Below are positions 17,699 to 26,582 of a stretch of 64,000 nucleotides of DNA, in pieces; the stretch's first letter is position 1; each line of letters starts with the position of its first letter. The notes beneath the pieces were generated by a model that worked only from the letters and a program-made list of their open reading frames with translations, was not told the DNA's origin and searched no databases. This DNA is from Dethiobacter alkaliphilus AHT 1 (lineage in GTDB: Bacteria > Bacillota > Dethiobacteria > Dethiobacterales > Dethiobacteraceae), in contig NZ_ACJM01000008.1 in assembly GCF_000174415.1 (NCBI RefSeq), positions 62,001 to 126,000 on the forward strand. The letters run 5' to 3'. A program made the position numbers and the translations under genes.

Positions 17699-18478
17699 AT
17701 GAGGAAGAGGTTAACGGGGATTCTAACTGTTTTATTATTGTTGCTGATGTCGGGACAGGCCTACGCTGCAATCCATGTGGTACGTCCGGGTGAAACTTTG
17801 TGGTTGATTTCACAACAATATGGTACTACGGTGGCTGCGCTGGCTGAGGCCAACCATATTGCCAATGCTAATTATATTGAAGCGGGGCAGCGCCTGGACA
17901 TACCGGGGCAGTCACAGCCTGTGGGACGCCAGACGGTGCATACAGTGAGCCGCGGCGAAACATTATGGCTGATTTCACAAAAATATAATACCACCGTGGC
18001 AGCCATTGCTGCTGAAAACAAGATTGAAAATAACAATATTATCCGGGTAGGGGACAAGCTGGTTATCCCCACAGAACAGGAGGCCGCCCCGGTGCTGGCG
18101 CCTCGCAACTTCTCTGACTCAGAGTTGGATCTACTGGCCCGGCTGGTTCGTGCAGAAGCGGAGGGCGAGCCGTACAGAGGACAGGTGGCGGTGGCTGCCA
18201 GCGTGTTAAACCGGGTAGATGATCCGCGCTATCCCAACACACTCTCCGGGGTAATAAACCAGGTCTCAAACGGATTCTACCAGTACAGCCCGGTCTTAGA
18301 CGGACGGATTAATCGTCCTGCCAATGATAGTGCCCGCCGTGCGGTGCAGGCTGCATTAAATGGTGAAGATCCTTCACTGGGGGCCACCGGCTTTTATAAC
18401 CCCGCTAAAACCAGCAATCAGTGGGTACGGCAGCAGCCGGTAACAATAACCATTGCAAACCACGTGTTTTTTCGCTAA
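17699..18478 (+). CDS. Cell wall hydrolase: two LysM repeats plus SleB/Hydrolase_2 domain
   Basis: This is a secreted peptidoglycan hydrolase related to SleB/CwlJ spore cortex-lytic enzymes. The product is 259 residues. Residues 1-24 are a signal peptide (MRKRL, Leu-rich core, AYA cleavage site). Two LysM peptidoglycan-binding repeats follow (about 25-70 and 80-125), each with the hallmark GETLWLISQ. The C-terminal catalytic domain (about 140-259) has LLARLVRAEAEGEPYRGQ, where the Glu after RA is the expected acid, and VAASVLNRV. GAAAGGGG-like purines precede the ATG. It is probably monocistronic, with its own promoter and terminator. It could act in germination or in vegetative wall turnover. 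Confidence 0.9.
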   Translation: MRKRLTGILTVLLLLLMSGQAYAAIHVVRPGETLWLISQQYGTTVAALAEANHIANANYIEAGQRLDIPGQSQPVGRQTVHTVSRGETLWLISQKYNTTVAAIAAENKIENNNIIRVGDKLVIPTEQEAAPVLAPRNFSDSELDLLARLVRAEAEGEPYRGQVAVAASVLNRVDDPRYPNTLSGVINQVSNGFYQYSPVLDGRINRPANDSARRAVQAALNGEDPSLGATGFYNPAKTSNQWVRQQPVTITIANHVFFR

Positions 18479-18488
18479 AGCAAAAAAT

Positions 18489-18523
18489 AGCGGTCGAAGA
18501 AAATAATCTTCGGCCGCTTTTTT
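18489..18523 (+). terminator. Terminator after the LysM/SleB gene
   Basis: A 12-base-pair stem, 18489-18500 with 18507-18518 (GCGGTCGAAGA against TCTTCGGCCGC, one mismatch-tolerant G-T pair), a six-base loop and a T run to 18523. Confidence 0.9.
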
Positions 18524-18567
18524 CGTCTCTTCATATTAAATTGGGCATTATTAAAAATAAGTAATAT

Positions 18568-18595
18568 GAAGGAAATTGTCAGATGTTGCTAGAAT
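18568..18595 (+). promoter_or_regulatory. Candidate sigma-H-type promoter upstream of the methyltransferase/PilZ pair
   Basis: GAAGGAAAT (18568-18576), a 12-base spacer, then CTAGAAT (18589-18595). The -35 half matches RnAGGAwWW fully; in the -10 half only the leading purine is missing. It lies 25 bases before the GTG start of the methyltransferase gene. Confidence 0.4.
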
Positions 18596-18619
18596 TGTTT
18601 TCAAGACGAGGTGATTTCT

Positions 18620-19513
18620 GTGGATACTACCACATTGTTTGATTCTTCATTTTGGGAAAGTGCTTGGAATGAAGCCATCGAGGCGGACCAGGAACGCAAG
18701 CGTGCTAAAAAATCGGTGGATGTCTGGAACCGCCGGGCCAAGAATTACGACAAAAATGTAGATACGGATTCGGGTAACAGGCGAGTGGAAGAAGCGCTGG
18801 CTTTTTTGGATAGGTATGGAGTGATGTCGGAAAAGCTGCGGATTCTTGATTTGGGGTGCGGCCCAGGCAACTTTACCATGGCTTTTGCTGAGCGCGGGCA
18901 TCAGGTTGTGGCCCTTGACCCCGCTGAAGAGATGTTGACCATTTTGCGGGAAAAATTGGCTAAGCGGCCGGATTTAGAGCCGCTTGTTAAAACTGTGGGT
19001 GACGACTGGATTCCCCTTGTGCCCCAGGAGTATGGCTGGGACAATTATTTTGATTTGGTGTTTGCTTCCATGACCCCCGGCGTGCAGGACGTGACCACCT
19101 TGGAGAAGGTTATGCAGGTGTCAGGAGGGTATGTCTATCTCAGCCGTTTTTCCGGGCCCCGCATCCATCCTTCCGTGCAGGCAGTATGGGAGCATTTCAA
19201 TGACCAGCCTTATTACAGCCAGTCCCTGGACATTCTCTTTCCGCTAAACTGGTTATATGCACAAGGGTACAAGCCGGCTATGCATTTTGCCCGCTGGGAG
19301 CGGCAGCATGAACAACCGGCCCGGGAGGCTCTGGAAGAGATGCGCGATGTGTTGTCATTGCGCATGGATATTGACAGGCAAGTGGAGCAGGTTATGGCGG
19401 AGTATGTGGAGGCACATTCCGATGAAAACGGGATGCTCAGCGAAACAAAGGGAGCAACTTCCGCCATGCTGCTTTGGCATGTGGACAAAAGGGTTCTGAC
19501 AAAGGGGGGGTAA
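18620..19513 (+). CDS. Class I SAM-dependent methyltransferase
   Basis: The 297-residue product has the Rossmann-like methyltransferase fold: motif I ILDLGCGPGNFTMAF (about residues 75-89), then HQVVALDPAEEML with the acidic residue that binds the SAM ribose. An N-terminal charged helix (about 15-45, EADQERKRAKKS) precedes the fold. The substrate cannot be told. The GTG at 18620 is chosen because AGGTGA lies 5 bases upstream; a GTG at 18611 lies within that ribosome site. It is followed 2 bases later by a PilZ-domain gene, so it may be functionally tied to c-di-GMP signalling or surface modification. Confidence 0.82.
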   Translation: MDTTTLFDSSFWESAWNEAIEADQERKRAKKSVDVWNRRAKNYDKNVDTDSGNRRVEEALAFLDRYGVMSEKLRILDLGCGPGNFTMAFAERGHQVVALDPAEEMLTILREKLAKRPDLEPLVKTVGDDWIPLVPQEYGWDNYFDLVFASMTPGVQDVTTLEKVMQVSGGYVYLSRFSGPRIHPSVQAVWEHFNDQPYYSQSLDILFPLNWLYAQGYKPAMHFARWERQHEQPAREALEEMRDVLSLRMDIDRQVEQVMAEYVEAHSDENGMLSETKGATSAMLLWHVDKRVLTKGG

Positions 19514-19515
19514 TT

Positions 19516-20190
19516 ATGGCTATTACCGTGGCAGGGGCTGTAAGACATAAAAAAATCTATCCCGGTAAGCAGGTTAGAATTTCCACAGCAGGCCGGCAGG
19601 AAGACTCTTTGGGGCAAATCGTGGATTTGGGTACAGACACGGTAGGGTTAAAAATCATAGCTCCCACCGCATCTTTACCGGAGGTCTGGCAGGTGCAGGA
19701 TCAGGTGACCGTGTCCTTTGTGGTGCCGGAAGATGCTATCTATTCTTTTGCAGCACATGTAGTATCTTTTGAGGATGCGGCCATGTCTTTGCAGGTAAAG
19801 CAGGTAACTCCGCTGGAACGTCGGGAACAGCGCAGTGATTACCGCCTTAAAACCGCAAAATTAATTAATGTGGCGGTGGAAAAAGAGGTGGAAAAAAGCG
19901 GGGAAAAATGGCAGGAAGCCAGCTTGCTGGATATTTCCCGTGGTGGAGCAAGTATTTTGTCGCCGGTTAGTGTTACTGCCGGGACAAATGTGATGGTCTG
20001 GATCCCTTTGGAAGAGGTTGATTATGTTCTGGAAACCGAGGCTAAAGTGAGGCGTGCCGTGGAGGGAGAAGAAGGCCAACTGATAATTGGGGTCAGCTTT
20101 GAAAACCTGCCGCTGGCTGATCAGGAAAAGATTCTCGACTATATTCTCAAAGTATATACTGAAAATAAAGACGTGGAGACAGCAAAATAA
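19516..20190 (+). CDS. PilZ domain c-di-GMP receptor (YcgR-like)
   Basis: The 224-residue product has an N-terminal YcgR-type flap domain (about 5-95) and a C-terminal PilZ domain (about 100-215). The c-di-GMP binding residues are present: the RxxxR motif in ERREQRSDYR (Arg102/Arg106, with a further Arg110) and DISRGG (139-144), matching the (D/N)xSxxG motif. YcgR-type proteins slow flagella or alter surface behaviour when c-di-GMP is high. The ATG at 19516 follows a GGGGGGG tract. It lies directly behind the methyltransferase gene and in the same window as an HD-GYP phosphodiesterase at 28070-29149. Confidence 0.9.
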   Translation: MAITVAGAVRHKKIYPGKQVRISTAGRQEDSLGQIVDLGTDTVGLKIIAPTASLPEVWQVQDQVTVSFVVPEDAIYSFAAHVVSFEDAAMSLQVKQVTPLERREQRSDYRLKTAKLINVAVEKEVEKSGEKWQEASLLDISRGGASILSPVSVTAGTNVMVWIPLEEVDYVLETEAKVRRAVEGEEGQLIIGVSFENLPLADQEKILDYILKVYTENKDVETAK

Positions 20191-20218
20191 ATGCTAAAAA
20201 GATAAAAGATACTAAAAA

Positions 20219-20240
20219 AAGCGACCTGTTGGTCGCTTTT
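20219..20240 (+). terminator. Terminator after the PilZ gene
   Basis: AGCGACC (20220-20226) pairs with GGTCGCT (20231-20237) across a TGTT loop, preceded by seven A and followed by TTTT. Confidence 0.85.
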
Positions 20241-20261
20241 GCTGGTTATTAGGTAAATATA

Positions 20262-20336
20262 TGGTGCGCCCGTAGGGATTCGAACCCCAACTTCAGGCTC
20301 CGGAGGCCTGCGTGATATCCCTTTCACCACGGGCGC
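20262..20336 (-). tRNA. tRNA-Arg, anticodon CCG
   Basis: The minus strand folds as a complete cloverleaf. The acceptor arm GCGCCCG/CGGGCGC is perfect, the anticodon arm is CAGGC-CTCCGGA-GCCTG, placing CCG at positions 34-36 (reads CGG, arginine), and the T arm is TGGGG-TTCGAAT-CCCTA. The discriminator base is A and the CCA end is encoded. It lies between convergent and divergent neighbours as a single gene with its own promoter. Confidence 0.95.
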
Positions 20337-20349
20337 AAGTGCATAGACT

Positions 20350-20378
20350 ATCATAACATCTGACTATGAAAAAGTCAA
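20350..20378 (-). promoter_or_regulatory. Promoter of tRNA-Arg(CCG)
   Basis: On the minus strand TTGACT (20373-20378), a 17-base spacer and TATGAT (20350-20355), with the -10 box ending 13 bases before the mature tRNA 5' end. Confidence 0.7.
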
Positions 20379-20484
20379 CCAGGCTGTCCGGGCAATTCCT
20401 GCCAGAGCTGGGGTCTGTTAAATGCATTAATGCTTGGGTATACTAACGTGAAATGTTTTAGAGCAAGTTTACCGGGAGCGATGC

Positions 20485-21609
20485 GTGTTGAATAAACCCC
20501 GAATCCTGACCGTTGTCCGACCGGCAGAAGGCGGAATAAGAGCCCATATCAAAACCCTTGTGCAGGAATTGCATGAGGATTTCTCATTTTCTGTAGCCTG
20601 CCCGCCGGAACAAAGTGCAGATTTTAAGGAATACGGCTGTGAGGTGGTGCCGGTGCCTATGCGGGCAGCGGTGCACCCTGTGCATGATCTGCGGGCGCTT
20701 TTGCAGATGCACAAGAATCTGAAAAACGGTTCATATTCGCTGGTTCATGCCCACGGGTTCAAAGCGGCGCTTTTGGCCCGCCCTGTGGCCGGCTATAGCC
20801 ATATACCATGCCTGGTAACGGTCCATGGAGACTTTGCCCATGCTGCTTCTTCACCGCTGGGCCCTGTCTATCGCCGGGCAGAAGCGGCTTTTGCCGGGTG
20901 GGCCACCGGCTATATCACGGTGGCGGACTGGCTGGCAGAAGAGCTGCAGGCAGTATACAGCGTTGATGGTAAACGCATTGCAGTGATCCCCAATGGAATC
21001 CGCTTTCCCGCCTTTCCCCAAGCAGGTAACGCAAAAGCTGTTCTGCCGTTTTCCTCAGCTGACGTCGTCATTGGAACAGTGGCCCGGCTGGCGCCGCAGA
21101 AAGGAATTGAGTATTTTATTGAAGCAGCTGCCCTGTTGAGCAAAACAAATCCGGATTTGCGTTTTGTGGTGGTGGGTGACGGGCCACAGCGGCGGGTGCT
21201 GGAATTGTTAAGTCGTAACCTTGGCTTAACGGATAAGCTATATTTTGCGGGAGCGCAGCAAAATGTTGCTGATTTTCTGGCCGGCTTTACTGTTTTTGTC
21301 CAGCCCTCAATCAGCGAGGGGCAGGGCATTACCGCGCTGGAGGCCATGGCGGCAGGCTGTCCTGTGGTGGCCAGTGCGGTGGGAGGTCTGCGGGAGTTGA
21401 TCCGGCATGGCGACAACGGCCTGCTGGTCCCGCCAGGGGAGCCGCAGGCCTTGGCGGGAGCAGTAAACCGCCTGCTGGGCGATGAGTTATTGCGGGCTTC
21501 TTTGACCGGACAGGGCTTAACTGTTGCCAGACGTTACAGTGTGGCGGAGATGGTAAACAGGACGCGTGCGCTTTATGCTCAAATAGTTGAAGGCAGGTGG
21601 CCTGCATGA
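20485..21609 (+). CDS. GT4-family glycosyltransferase
   Basis: This is a retaining glycosyltransferase of the GT-B fold that transfers a sugar from a nucleotide donor, probably for an envelope polymer or lipid. The product is 374 residues. The N-terminal acceptor half includes ILTVVRPAEGGIRAHI and VHAHGFKAALLA; the C-terminal donor half has IGTVARLAPQKGIEYFIEA, the VVVGDGPQR block, and the E-x7-E motif in SEGQGITALEAMAAG. GTG at 20485 has GGGAG 6 bases upstream. Its stop overlaps the start of the membrane protein gene by 4 bases, so the pair is probably one functional unit. The acceptor is unknown. Confidence 0.88.
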   Translation: MLNKPRILTVVRPAEGGIRAHIKTLVQELHEDFSFSVACPPEQSADFKEYGCEVVPVPMRAAVHPVHDLRALLQMHKNLKNGSYSLVHAHGFKAALLARPVAGYSHIPCLVTVHGDFAHAASSPLGPVYRRAEAAFAGWATGYITVADWLAEELQAVYSVDGKRIAVIPNGIRFPAFPQAGNAKAVLPFSSADVVIGTVARLAPQKGIEYFIEAAALLSKTNPDLRFVVVGDGPQRRVLELLSRNLGLTDKLYFAGAQQNVADFLAGFTVFVQPSISEGQGITALEAMAAGCPVVASAVGGLRELIRHGDNGLLVPPGEPQALAGAVNRLLGDELLRASLTGQGLTVARRYSVAEMVNRTRALYAQIVEGRWPA

Positions 21610-23777
21610 AGAAGACGTTGCCGGCATTTATACTGGTATTTGCAATAATTCTGTTACTTACGGCTAAAGTGGCTGAAGCACAAAAAGTAGTTGTTGTTTC
21701 TTTAACCCGAACCAATCTGGAGCGGGTTGCCGCAGACAGAAGCATGGCTCCCTGGCTGGCCCGTGGCTCGGTGGGACTGTTAAATACTGCCACTGCCGCC
21801 CGGCCGGCTCCGGAGCATGTCTATGTTACACTGGGAGCAGGTTCCCGGGCCATGGGGAGAGAAAGCAGCCGGCTGGGTTTAAATTCGGGGGAGGAGTATG
21901 CCGGTTTTTCTACAGAAGAAGTGTACCGGCGCCATTTGGGTATGGCTGCAGAGAGCCGGATATTGCATCTGGGGATGGCAGAAATCCTCCGGGTCAACAA
22001 GGCGCTGCAGCATCCTGTGCAGCCCGGCCTGTTAGGGGATTCCCTGCGTGAGGCCGGTAAAGTAACCGCTGTTATTGGTAACGCCGATACATCCGGCCCT
22101 TCCCGGGAGGCGGTGCTGTTTCTGGCCGACAGTAACGGACAGGTAGACCTGGGCAGTGTGGACAAAGGTACCTTGCAGGCTGACGCCCTGTTTCCTTTTG
22201 GCTGGCGTATGGATAAGCAACGGGTATGGCAGTCTTTTCAATCCCTCTACCCGCAGGCCGATGTGCTTTTGGTGGACTGGGGTGATTTGGCGCGTCTGGA
22301 TGAGTACAGGACACTGTTAAGCGATGAGGTAGTACAAAATCTGGAGTCTGAGATATATGAAGACATTTCCTGGTTCTTAACCAGGGTGTTTGTGGAGCTT
22401 GCAGCAGATGATCTGTTGATTCTGCTTTTGCCGGTACCTCCGGCGGGAGAAAGCGGGGCCGGGCTGTTGGGTTTTATGGCGGTAATGGGCGGTCCGTTTC
22501 CTCCCGGTGGTGAGCTGACTTCCGCCACCACACGGCGCCCCGGCCTGGCAGCAAATACCGATGTGGCACCGCTAATCCTGGACCACCTTGACATCCCTGT
22601 GCCGGGCAATATGCTGGGCCGAACCATAGGTTACGGCGGGCCCACCGACGTGGCGGAATTATTGCAGATGCAGGCTGAGATAGACCGGATATTTCAGCTC
22701 CGTCCGCCGTTATTGCGGACCTATGTATTTTTTCAGATTGTTATTGTTTTAGGTGCACTGGCCAATATATTTCTGGGCATAATGCCGGGCCGTTGGTTTG
22801 TGGCGCCTTTGCTGGGGCTTTTGACCGTACCTTTGGTGTTGTTGGTTTTACCGTTATATACGGTGTCCAAGTTCTGGGGGTTTGTGGTGACAATTTTGGC
22901 GGTGGTGATTTTTGTTTTCGTCTTGCAAAAAACAGGGTTGTCTCTAAAGCATAAATTTGCCGCCATTGCTGTGCCCACATCGTTATTGCTGGTACTGGAT
23001 TTGCTGCGGGATGCACCTTGGATCAAAGCATCGGTCTTGGGTTATGATCCGGTGTCCGGTGCCCGGTATTACGGATTGGGAAATGAATATATGGGAGTGC
23101 TGGTGGGTGCTACCGTGCTGGGTGCAGCGGTACTTCTCACATTGCTGTCCCGCCGGCGCCGCATGGTGCTGCCGGCACTGGCCCTGTATCTCTTTGCGGT
23201 ACTTTTCCTCATAGTTTCCCCGCAGGGAGGAGCCAATTTTGGAGGGACAGTAACGGCGCTGGTGGCTTTTCTTGTTACCCTGGTTATAGCAGGCCGGTTT
23301 CGCCCGGGGTGGCGCAGCAGCTTGTCGCTATTGGCGGTACTGTTTGCTGTGGCCGCAGCAGCTTTGTTTGTTAACCTGCGTGTTCCCCAGGATGCACAGT
23401 CCCATTTGGGCCGTACGTTGGCGCTTATGGAAGATGACGGCTGGCAGGCTTTGCAGGATGTGGCTTCCCGTAAGGCAGCCATGAATATAACCCTTTTCCG
23501 CTACTCACAGTGGAGTCGTGCTTTTTTGGCCTTTCTTGGCGTATTAACGGTGCTGTTTTACCGGCCCCGTGGCATGCTGCGGGATGTTCACAGGCAATAT
23601 CCCGACCTTGCGGCAGGATTTTTGGGAATTATAGCGGGCAGCATCACTGCCTTTTTGGTTAACGACTCCGGCGTGGTGGCTGCTGCCACAACCCTGCTTT
23701 ATGCCGGGGTTCCTATAATTTTACTTACGTTGGATATTATGGATAAACAAGTGAAAAATACAGCTGAACATAAATAA
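21606..23777 (+). CDS. Large membrane protein: extracytoplasmic phosphatase-like domain plus polytopic C-terminus
   Basis: I do not recognise a named family with certainty. The 723-residue product has a signal peptide or first span (residues 3-23), a large soluble domain (about 24-365), and then about ten hydrophobic segments from residue 370 to the end. The soluble domain has traits of the alkaline-phosphatase/phosphoglyceromutase fold: VVVVSLTRTNLERV near its start, DVLLVDWGDLARLDEY, and DVAPLILDHLDIPVPGNMLGR near its end, which is like the final metal-site block of such proteins. Metal-binding residues are not all recognisable, so activity is doubtful. The ATG at 21606 overlaps the stop of the glycosyltransferase (ATGA). 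The pairing suggests transfer or flipping of an envelope glycan or lipid. Confidence 0.7.
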   Translation: MKKTLPAFILVFAIILLLTAKVAEAQKVVVVSLTRTNLERVAADRSMAPWLARGSVGLLNTATAARPAPEHVYVTLGAGSRAMGRESSRLGLNSGEEYAGFSTEEVYRRHLGMAAESRILHLGMAEILRVNKALQHPVQPGLLGDSLREAGKVTAVIGNADTSGPSREAVLFLADSNGQVDLGSVDKGTLQADALFPFGWRMDKQRVWQSFQSLYPQADVLLVDWGDLARLDEYRTLLSDEVVQNLESEIYEDISWFLTRVFVELAADDLLILLLPVPPAGESGAGLLGFMAVMGGPFPPGGELTSATTRRPGLAANTDVAPLILDHLDIPVPGNMLGRTIGYGGPTDVAELLQMQAEIDRIFQLRPPLLRTYVFFQIVIVLGALANIFLGIMPGRWFVAPLLGLLTVPLVLLVLPLYTVSKFWGFVVTILAVVIFVFVLQKTGLSLKHKFAAIAVPTSLLLVLDLLRDAPWIKASVLGYDPVSGARYYGLGNEYMGVLVGATVLGAAVLLTLLSRRRRMVLPALALYLFAVLFLIVSPQGGANFGGTVTALVAFLVTLVIAGRFRPGWRSSLSLLAVLFAVAAAALFVNLRVPQDAQSHLGRTLALMEDDGWQALQDVASRKAAMNITLFRYSQWSRAFLAFLGVLTVLFYRPRGMLRDVHRQYPDLAAGFLGIIAGSITAFLVNDSGVVAAATTLLYAGVPIILLTLDIMDKQVKNTAEHK

Positions 23778-23905
23778 TTCAGGGTATTTCGCCGTAAAAT
23801 ATTCTCACAGGCAGGAATCCCCGGCCTGGAATGGAAGATAATATCTGACCATATCTGTCCATTTCATGGAAAAAACTATAAATAGAGTAAAGGGAGGAAA
23901 GATTT

Positions 23906-25186
23906 TTGGCCATATTCCAACATAGTAGGCTGAAAAACGGTGTCAACCTGTTTGTTCATCCCACAAAGAAATTTAAAACCATCCTGGTGCAGTTAATTTT
24001 TCACCGCCATCTGCGGGAAGAAGATGTTACCTCCAGTGCCCTCTTGCCTTCGGTGCTGGAGCGGGGCAGCGTTAATTACCCCACCCGCAGGCAGTTGGCA
24101 GAGCGCCTGGAAGAGCTTTACGGCACGGAGTTGATGGCCGATGTCTCTAAAAAAGGCGAGCGTCAAATGGTGACCTTTTCCCTGGACTTGGTTCATGACC
24201 AGTATCTGCCGGGTGAGAGTAAGCTGTTACGCCAGGCCCTGGAGATATTAAGCGATGTGGTGCTTAATCCCCTCACGGAAAACGACGGCTTTAAAGCCGA
24301 CTTTGTCCGCCAGGAAAAAGAACAGCATGAAAAAGTTATTAAGGGCCTGATTAACGATAAAATGGCTTATTCCGTTGACCGGTGCCTGCAAGCCATGTGC
24401 CAGGATGAGCCCTTCGGTGTCTTTAAGTACGGAACGGTGGAGCGGCTCAAAGAAATTGATGCATCGGGACTGTACCGGTTTTATCAGCGCTTTCTGGCGG
24501 AAAGTCCCCTGGATTTACATATTACCGGAGATGTGGATGCTGCCGCAGTTGAATCTCTGGCCGACGAAGTGTTTGCCTTTGAGCGCAGCAAAGCAGAAGC
24601 GGTGCCGCCAACCGACGTTAAAACAGAAGTGGCTGAGGTACGGTATGTCCGTGAAGAACTGGATGTAAATCAAGGCAAGTTGGTGATGGGCTTTCGTACC
24701 GGTTTAAGCTATGCCGATGATGATTACTTCCCACTGCTTGTCTATAACGGAATATTGGGCGCCTTCCCCCATTCCAAACTGTTTCAGAATGTACGGGAGA
24801 AGGCCAGCCTGGCCTATTATGCCTATTCCCGTCTGGAAAAACATAAAGGACTGATGGTGGTGTCTTCCGGCATCGAAATGAAAAATTATGACCAGGCGCT
24901 GGATATTATCCGTAAACAAGTGGACGATATGGTTAATGCCGACTTCAGTGAGGAAGTCTTTGCTAATACCATCGTCGGACTACGCAATCAGTTCCTGGTG
25001 GAAGAGGACAGTCCCGGACTTATGGTGAACCGGGCACTGGACGGAATGCTGGCCGGGCGCCATGAGAATACCGATGAGTTGGTGAAACGCCTGGATAATG
25101 TTACCCGGGAAGATGTGGCCAGGGTGGCAGGACAGGTAAAGCTGGATACGGTGTACTTTCTTACAGGAAAGGGGGGCGCAAAATGA
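23906..25186 (+). CDS. ymfF: M16-family peptidase-like protein YmfF (inactive type)
   Basis: This is the first of two adjacent M16 (pitrilysin/insulinase-like) proteins, homologous to YmfF of Bacillus subtilis, which has been linked to elongation factor P modification. The product is 426 residues with the two-lobed M16 layout. At the place where active enzymes carry HxxEH it reads LLPSVLERGS, so the zinc site is missing and this is probably the non-catalytic partner. The arm region ARQ-like blocks RRQLAERLEELYGTEL and VRQEKEQHEKVIKG are typical. TTG start behind AGGGAGGAAAG. The stop overlaps ymfH by 4 bases. Confidence 0.85.
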   Translation: MAIFQHSRLKNGVNLFVHPTKKFKTILVQLIFHRHLREEDVTSSALLPSVLERGSVNYPTRRQLAERLEELYGTELMADVSKKGERQMVTFSLDLVHDQYLPGESKLLRQALEILSDVVLNPLTENDGFKADFVRQEKEQHEKVIKGLINDKMAYSVDRCLQAMCQDEPFGVFKYGTVERLKEIDASGLYRFYQRFLAESPLDLHITGDVDAAAVESLADEVFAFERSKAEAVPPTDVKTEVAEVRYVREELDVNQGKLVMGFRTGLSYADDDYFPLLVYNGILGAFPHSKLFQNVREKASLAYYAYSRLEKHKGLMVVSSGIEMKNYDQALDIIRKQVDDMVNADFSEEVFANTIVGLRNQFLVEEDSPGLMVNRALDGMLAGRHENTDELVKRLDNVTREDVARVAGQVKLDTVYFLTGKGGAK

Positions 25187-26475
25187 CACGGGTACTGGAA
25201 AATGATCTGCTAAAAGAAAAGGTTTATATGCGGCGGGTGGAACCGGGCCTGGAGGTTTTTGTGCTACCCAAACAAGGTTACAACAAAAAATATGCCACCT
25301 TCTCCACTAACTTCGGCTCCATTGATTCCCGCTTTATTGTGGAAGGGGAAGGTAAGGAATTGTCGGTCCCGGACGGAGTGGCACATTTTCTGGAGCATAA
25401 GCTGTTTGAAGATGAAGAAGGTAACGTTTTTGACCGGTTTGCCAAACTGGGCGCTTCAAGTAACGCATTTACCAACTTTACCAATACCGCCTATCTGTTT
25501 TCCACCACCCAGCATTTTGAAGAGTGTTTTGAACTGCTGTTGGATTTTGTGCAAAGTCCCTATTTCACAGAAGAAAGCGTGGAAAAAGAGAAGGGCATTA
25601 TTGAGCAGGAAATCCGCATGTATGAGGATAACGCCCAGTGGCGCCTGTTCTTTAACCTGCTCACAGCACTGTACCGGGAGCATCCGGTCCGCATCGATAT
25701 TGCCGGTACGGTGGAGAGTATCCACCAGATAGACAAGGAAGTGCTGTATAAATGTTATCGCACCTTCTATCATCCCAGCAATATGGCTGTATTTGTGGTG
25801 GGCGATGTGGAGCCGGAGAGGATTCTTGACCAGGTGGAAGCAAACATCAACAAGCATAATTACAAACCGCTGGGTGAGATTCATCGCATTTATCCCGACG
25901 AGCCCCGGGAGTTGGCTAAGGATTATGTGGCTCAGGAACTGGTTGTTTCAGAACCGGTTTTAAACATTGGTTTTAAAGAGCGGGATTTGGGCTATGACGG
26001 CCCTGAGCTGTTTAAACGGGAGCTTATCACCGGCCTGGTGCTGGATGTGGTGTTGGGCTCCAGTTCCAAACTTTATAATGAGCTGTACGAAGAGGGGTTA
26101 ATCGACGATGAATTCGATGCGGGACATGTGGCGGAGAAAAAGTACGGCCACACCGTAATCGGCGGTGAAACCTCGGATCCGGACCGGTTATTTGCCCGTT
26201 TGCAGGAAGGAATACGAGACGCGCAGCGTCAGGGTATTTCCACCGATAAATTTGAGCACCACCGCCGCAAGTTAATGGGCGAATTCTTAAAGAGTTTTAA
26301 CTCTTTGGAGTTTATCGCCAATAACTTCCTGGCTTATCACTTTAAGAATATCAACTTTTTTGACTATCTGGATATTTTACAGGGAATTACCGTTGAAGAC
26401 GCCAACCGGCGGCTTGCGGAGCATTTTGCCGAAGATAACCTGGCCAGATCTCTTATTTTGCCTAAGAAAAGTTAA
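25183..26475 (+). CDS. ymfH: M16-family zinc peptidase YmfH
   Basis: This is the catalytic member of the M16 pair. The product is 430 residues and carries the inverted zinc motif HFLEH in VAHFLEHKLFE (about residues 67-71), with the further Glu ligand expected in the EKEKGIIEQEIRMYED helix (about 140). It is homologous to B. subtilis YmfH, linked with YmfF to 5-aminopentanol modification of elongation factor P in that organism; whether this bacterium makes that modification is not shown here. It starts inside the ymfF stop and is followed by a strong terminator. Confidence 0.87.
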   Translation: MTRVLENDLLKEKVYMRRVEPGLEVFVLPKQGYNKKYATFSTNFGSIDSRFIVEGEGKELSVPDGVAHFLEHKLFEDEEGNVFDRFAKLGASSNAFTNFTNTAYLFSTTQHFEECFELLLDFVQSPYFTEESVEKEKGIIEQEIRMYEDNAQWRLFFNLLTALYREHPVRIDIAGTVESIHQIDKEVLYKCYRTFYHPSNMAVFVVGDVEPERILDQVEANINKHNYKPLGEIHRIYPDEPRELAKDYVAQELVVSEPVLNIGFKERDLGYDGPELFKRELITGLVLDVVLGSSSKLYNELYEEGLIDDEFDAGHVAEKKYGHTVIGGETSDPDRLFARLQEGIRDAQRQGISTDKFEHHRRKLMGEFLKSFNSLEFIANNFLAYHFKNINFFDYLDILQGITVEDANRRLAEHFAEDNLARSLILPKKS

Positions 26476-26485
26476 TACCACAGTA

Positions 26486-26513
26486 CAAGCCGGACATTGT
26501 CCGGCTTGTTTTT
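26486..26513 (+). terminator. Terminator after ymfH
   Basis: CAAGCCGGAC (26486-26495) pairs perfectly with GTCCGGCTTG (26499-26508) over a three-base loop, followed by TTTTT. Confidence 0.92.
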
Positions 26514-26522
26514 GAAATTGTT

Positions 26523-26549
26523 GCAGGAATAATACTATTGTCGTGGAAT
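26523..26549 (+). promoter_or_regulatory. Candidate sigma-H-type promoter upstream of the class III aminotransferase
   Basis: GCAGGAATA (26523-26531), an 11-base spacer and GTGGAAT (26543-26549), a full match to RnAGGAwWW-N11-RnnGAAT. It lies just after the ymfH terminator and 33 bases before the start codon. Confidence 0.6.
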
Positions 26550-26582
26550 AGAATTATATTCCTGCTACGAGGAGATGACCAA

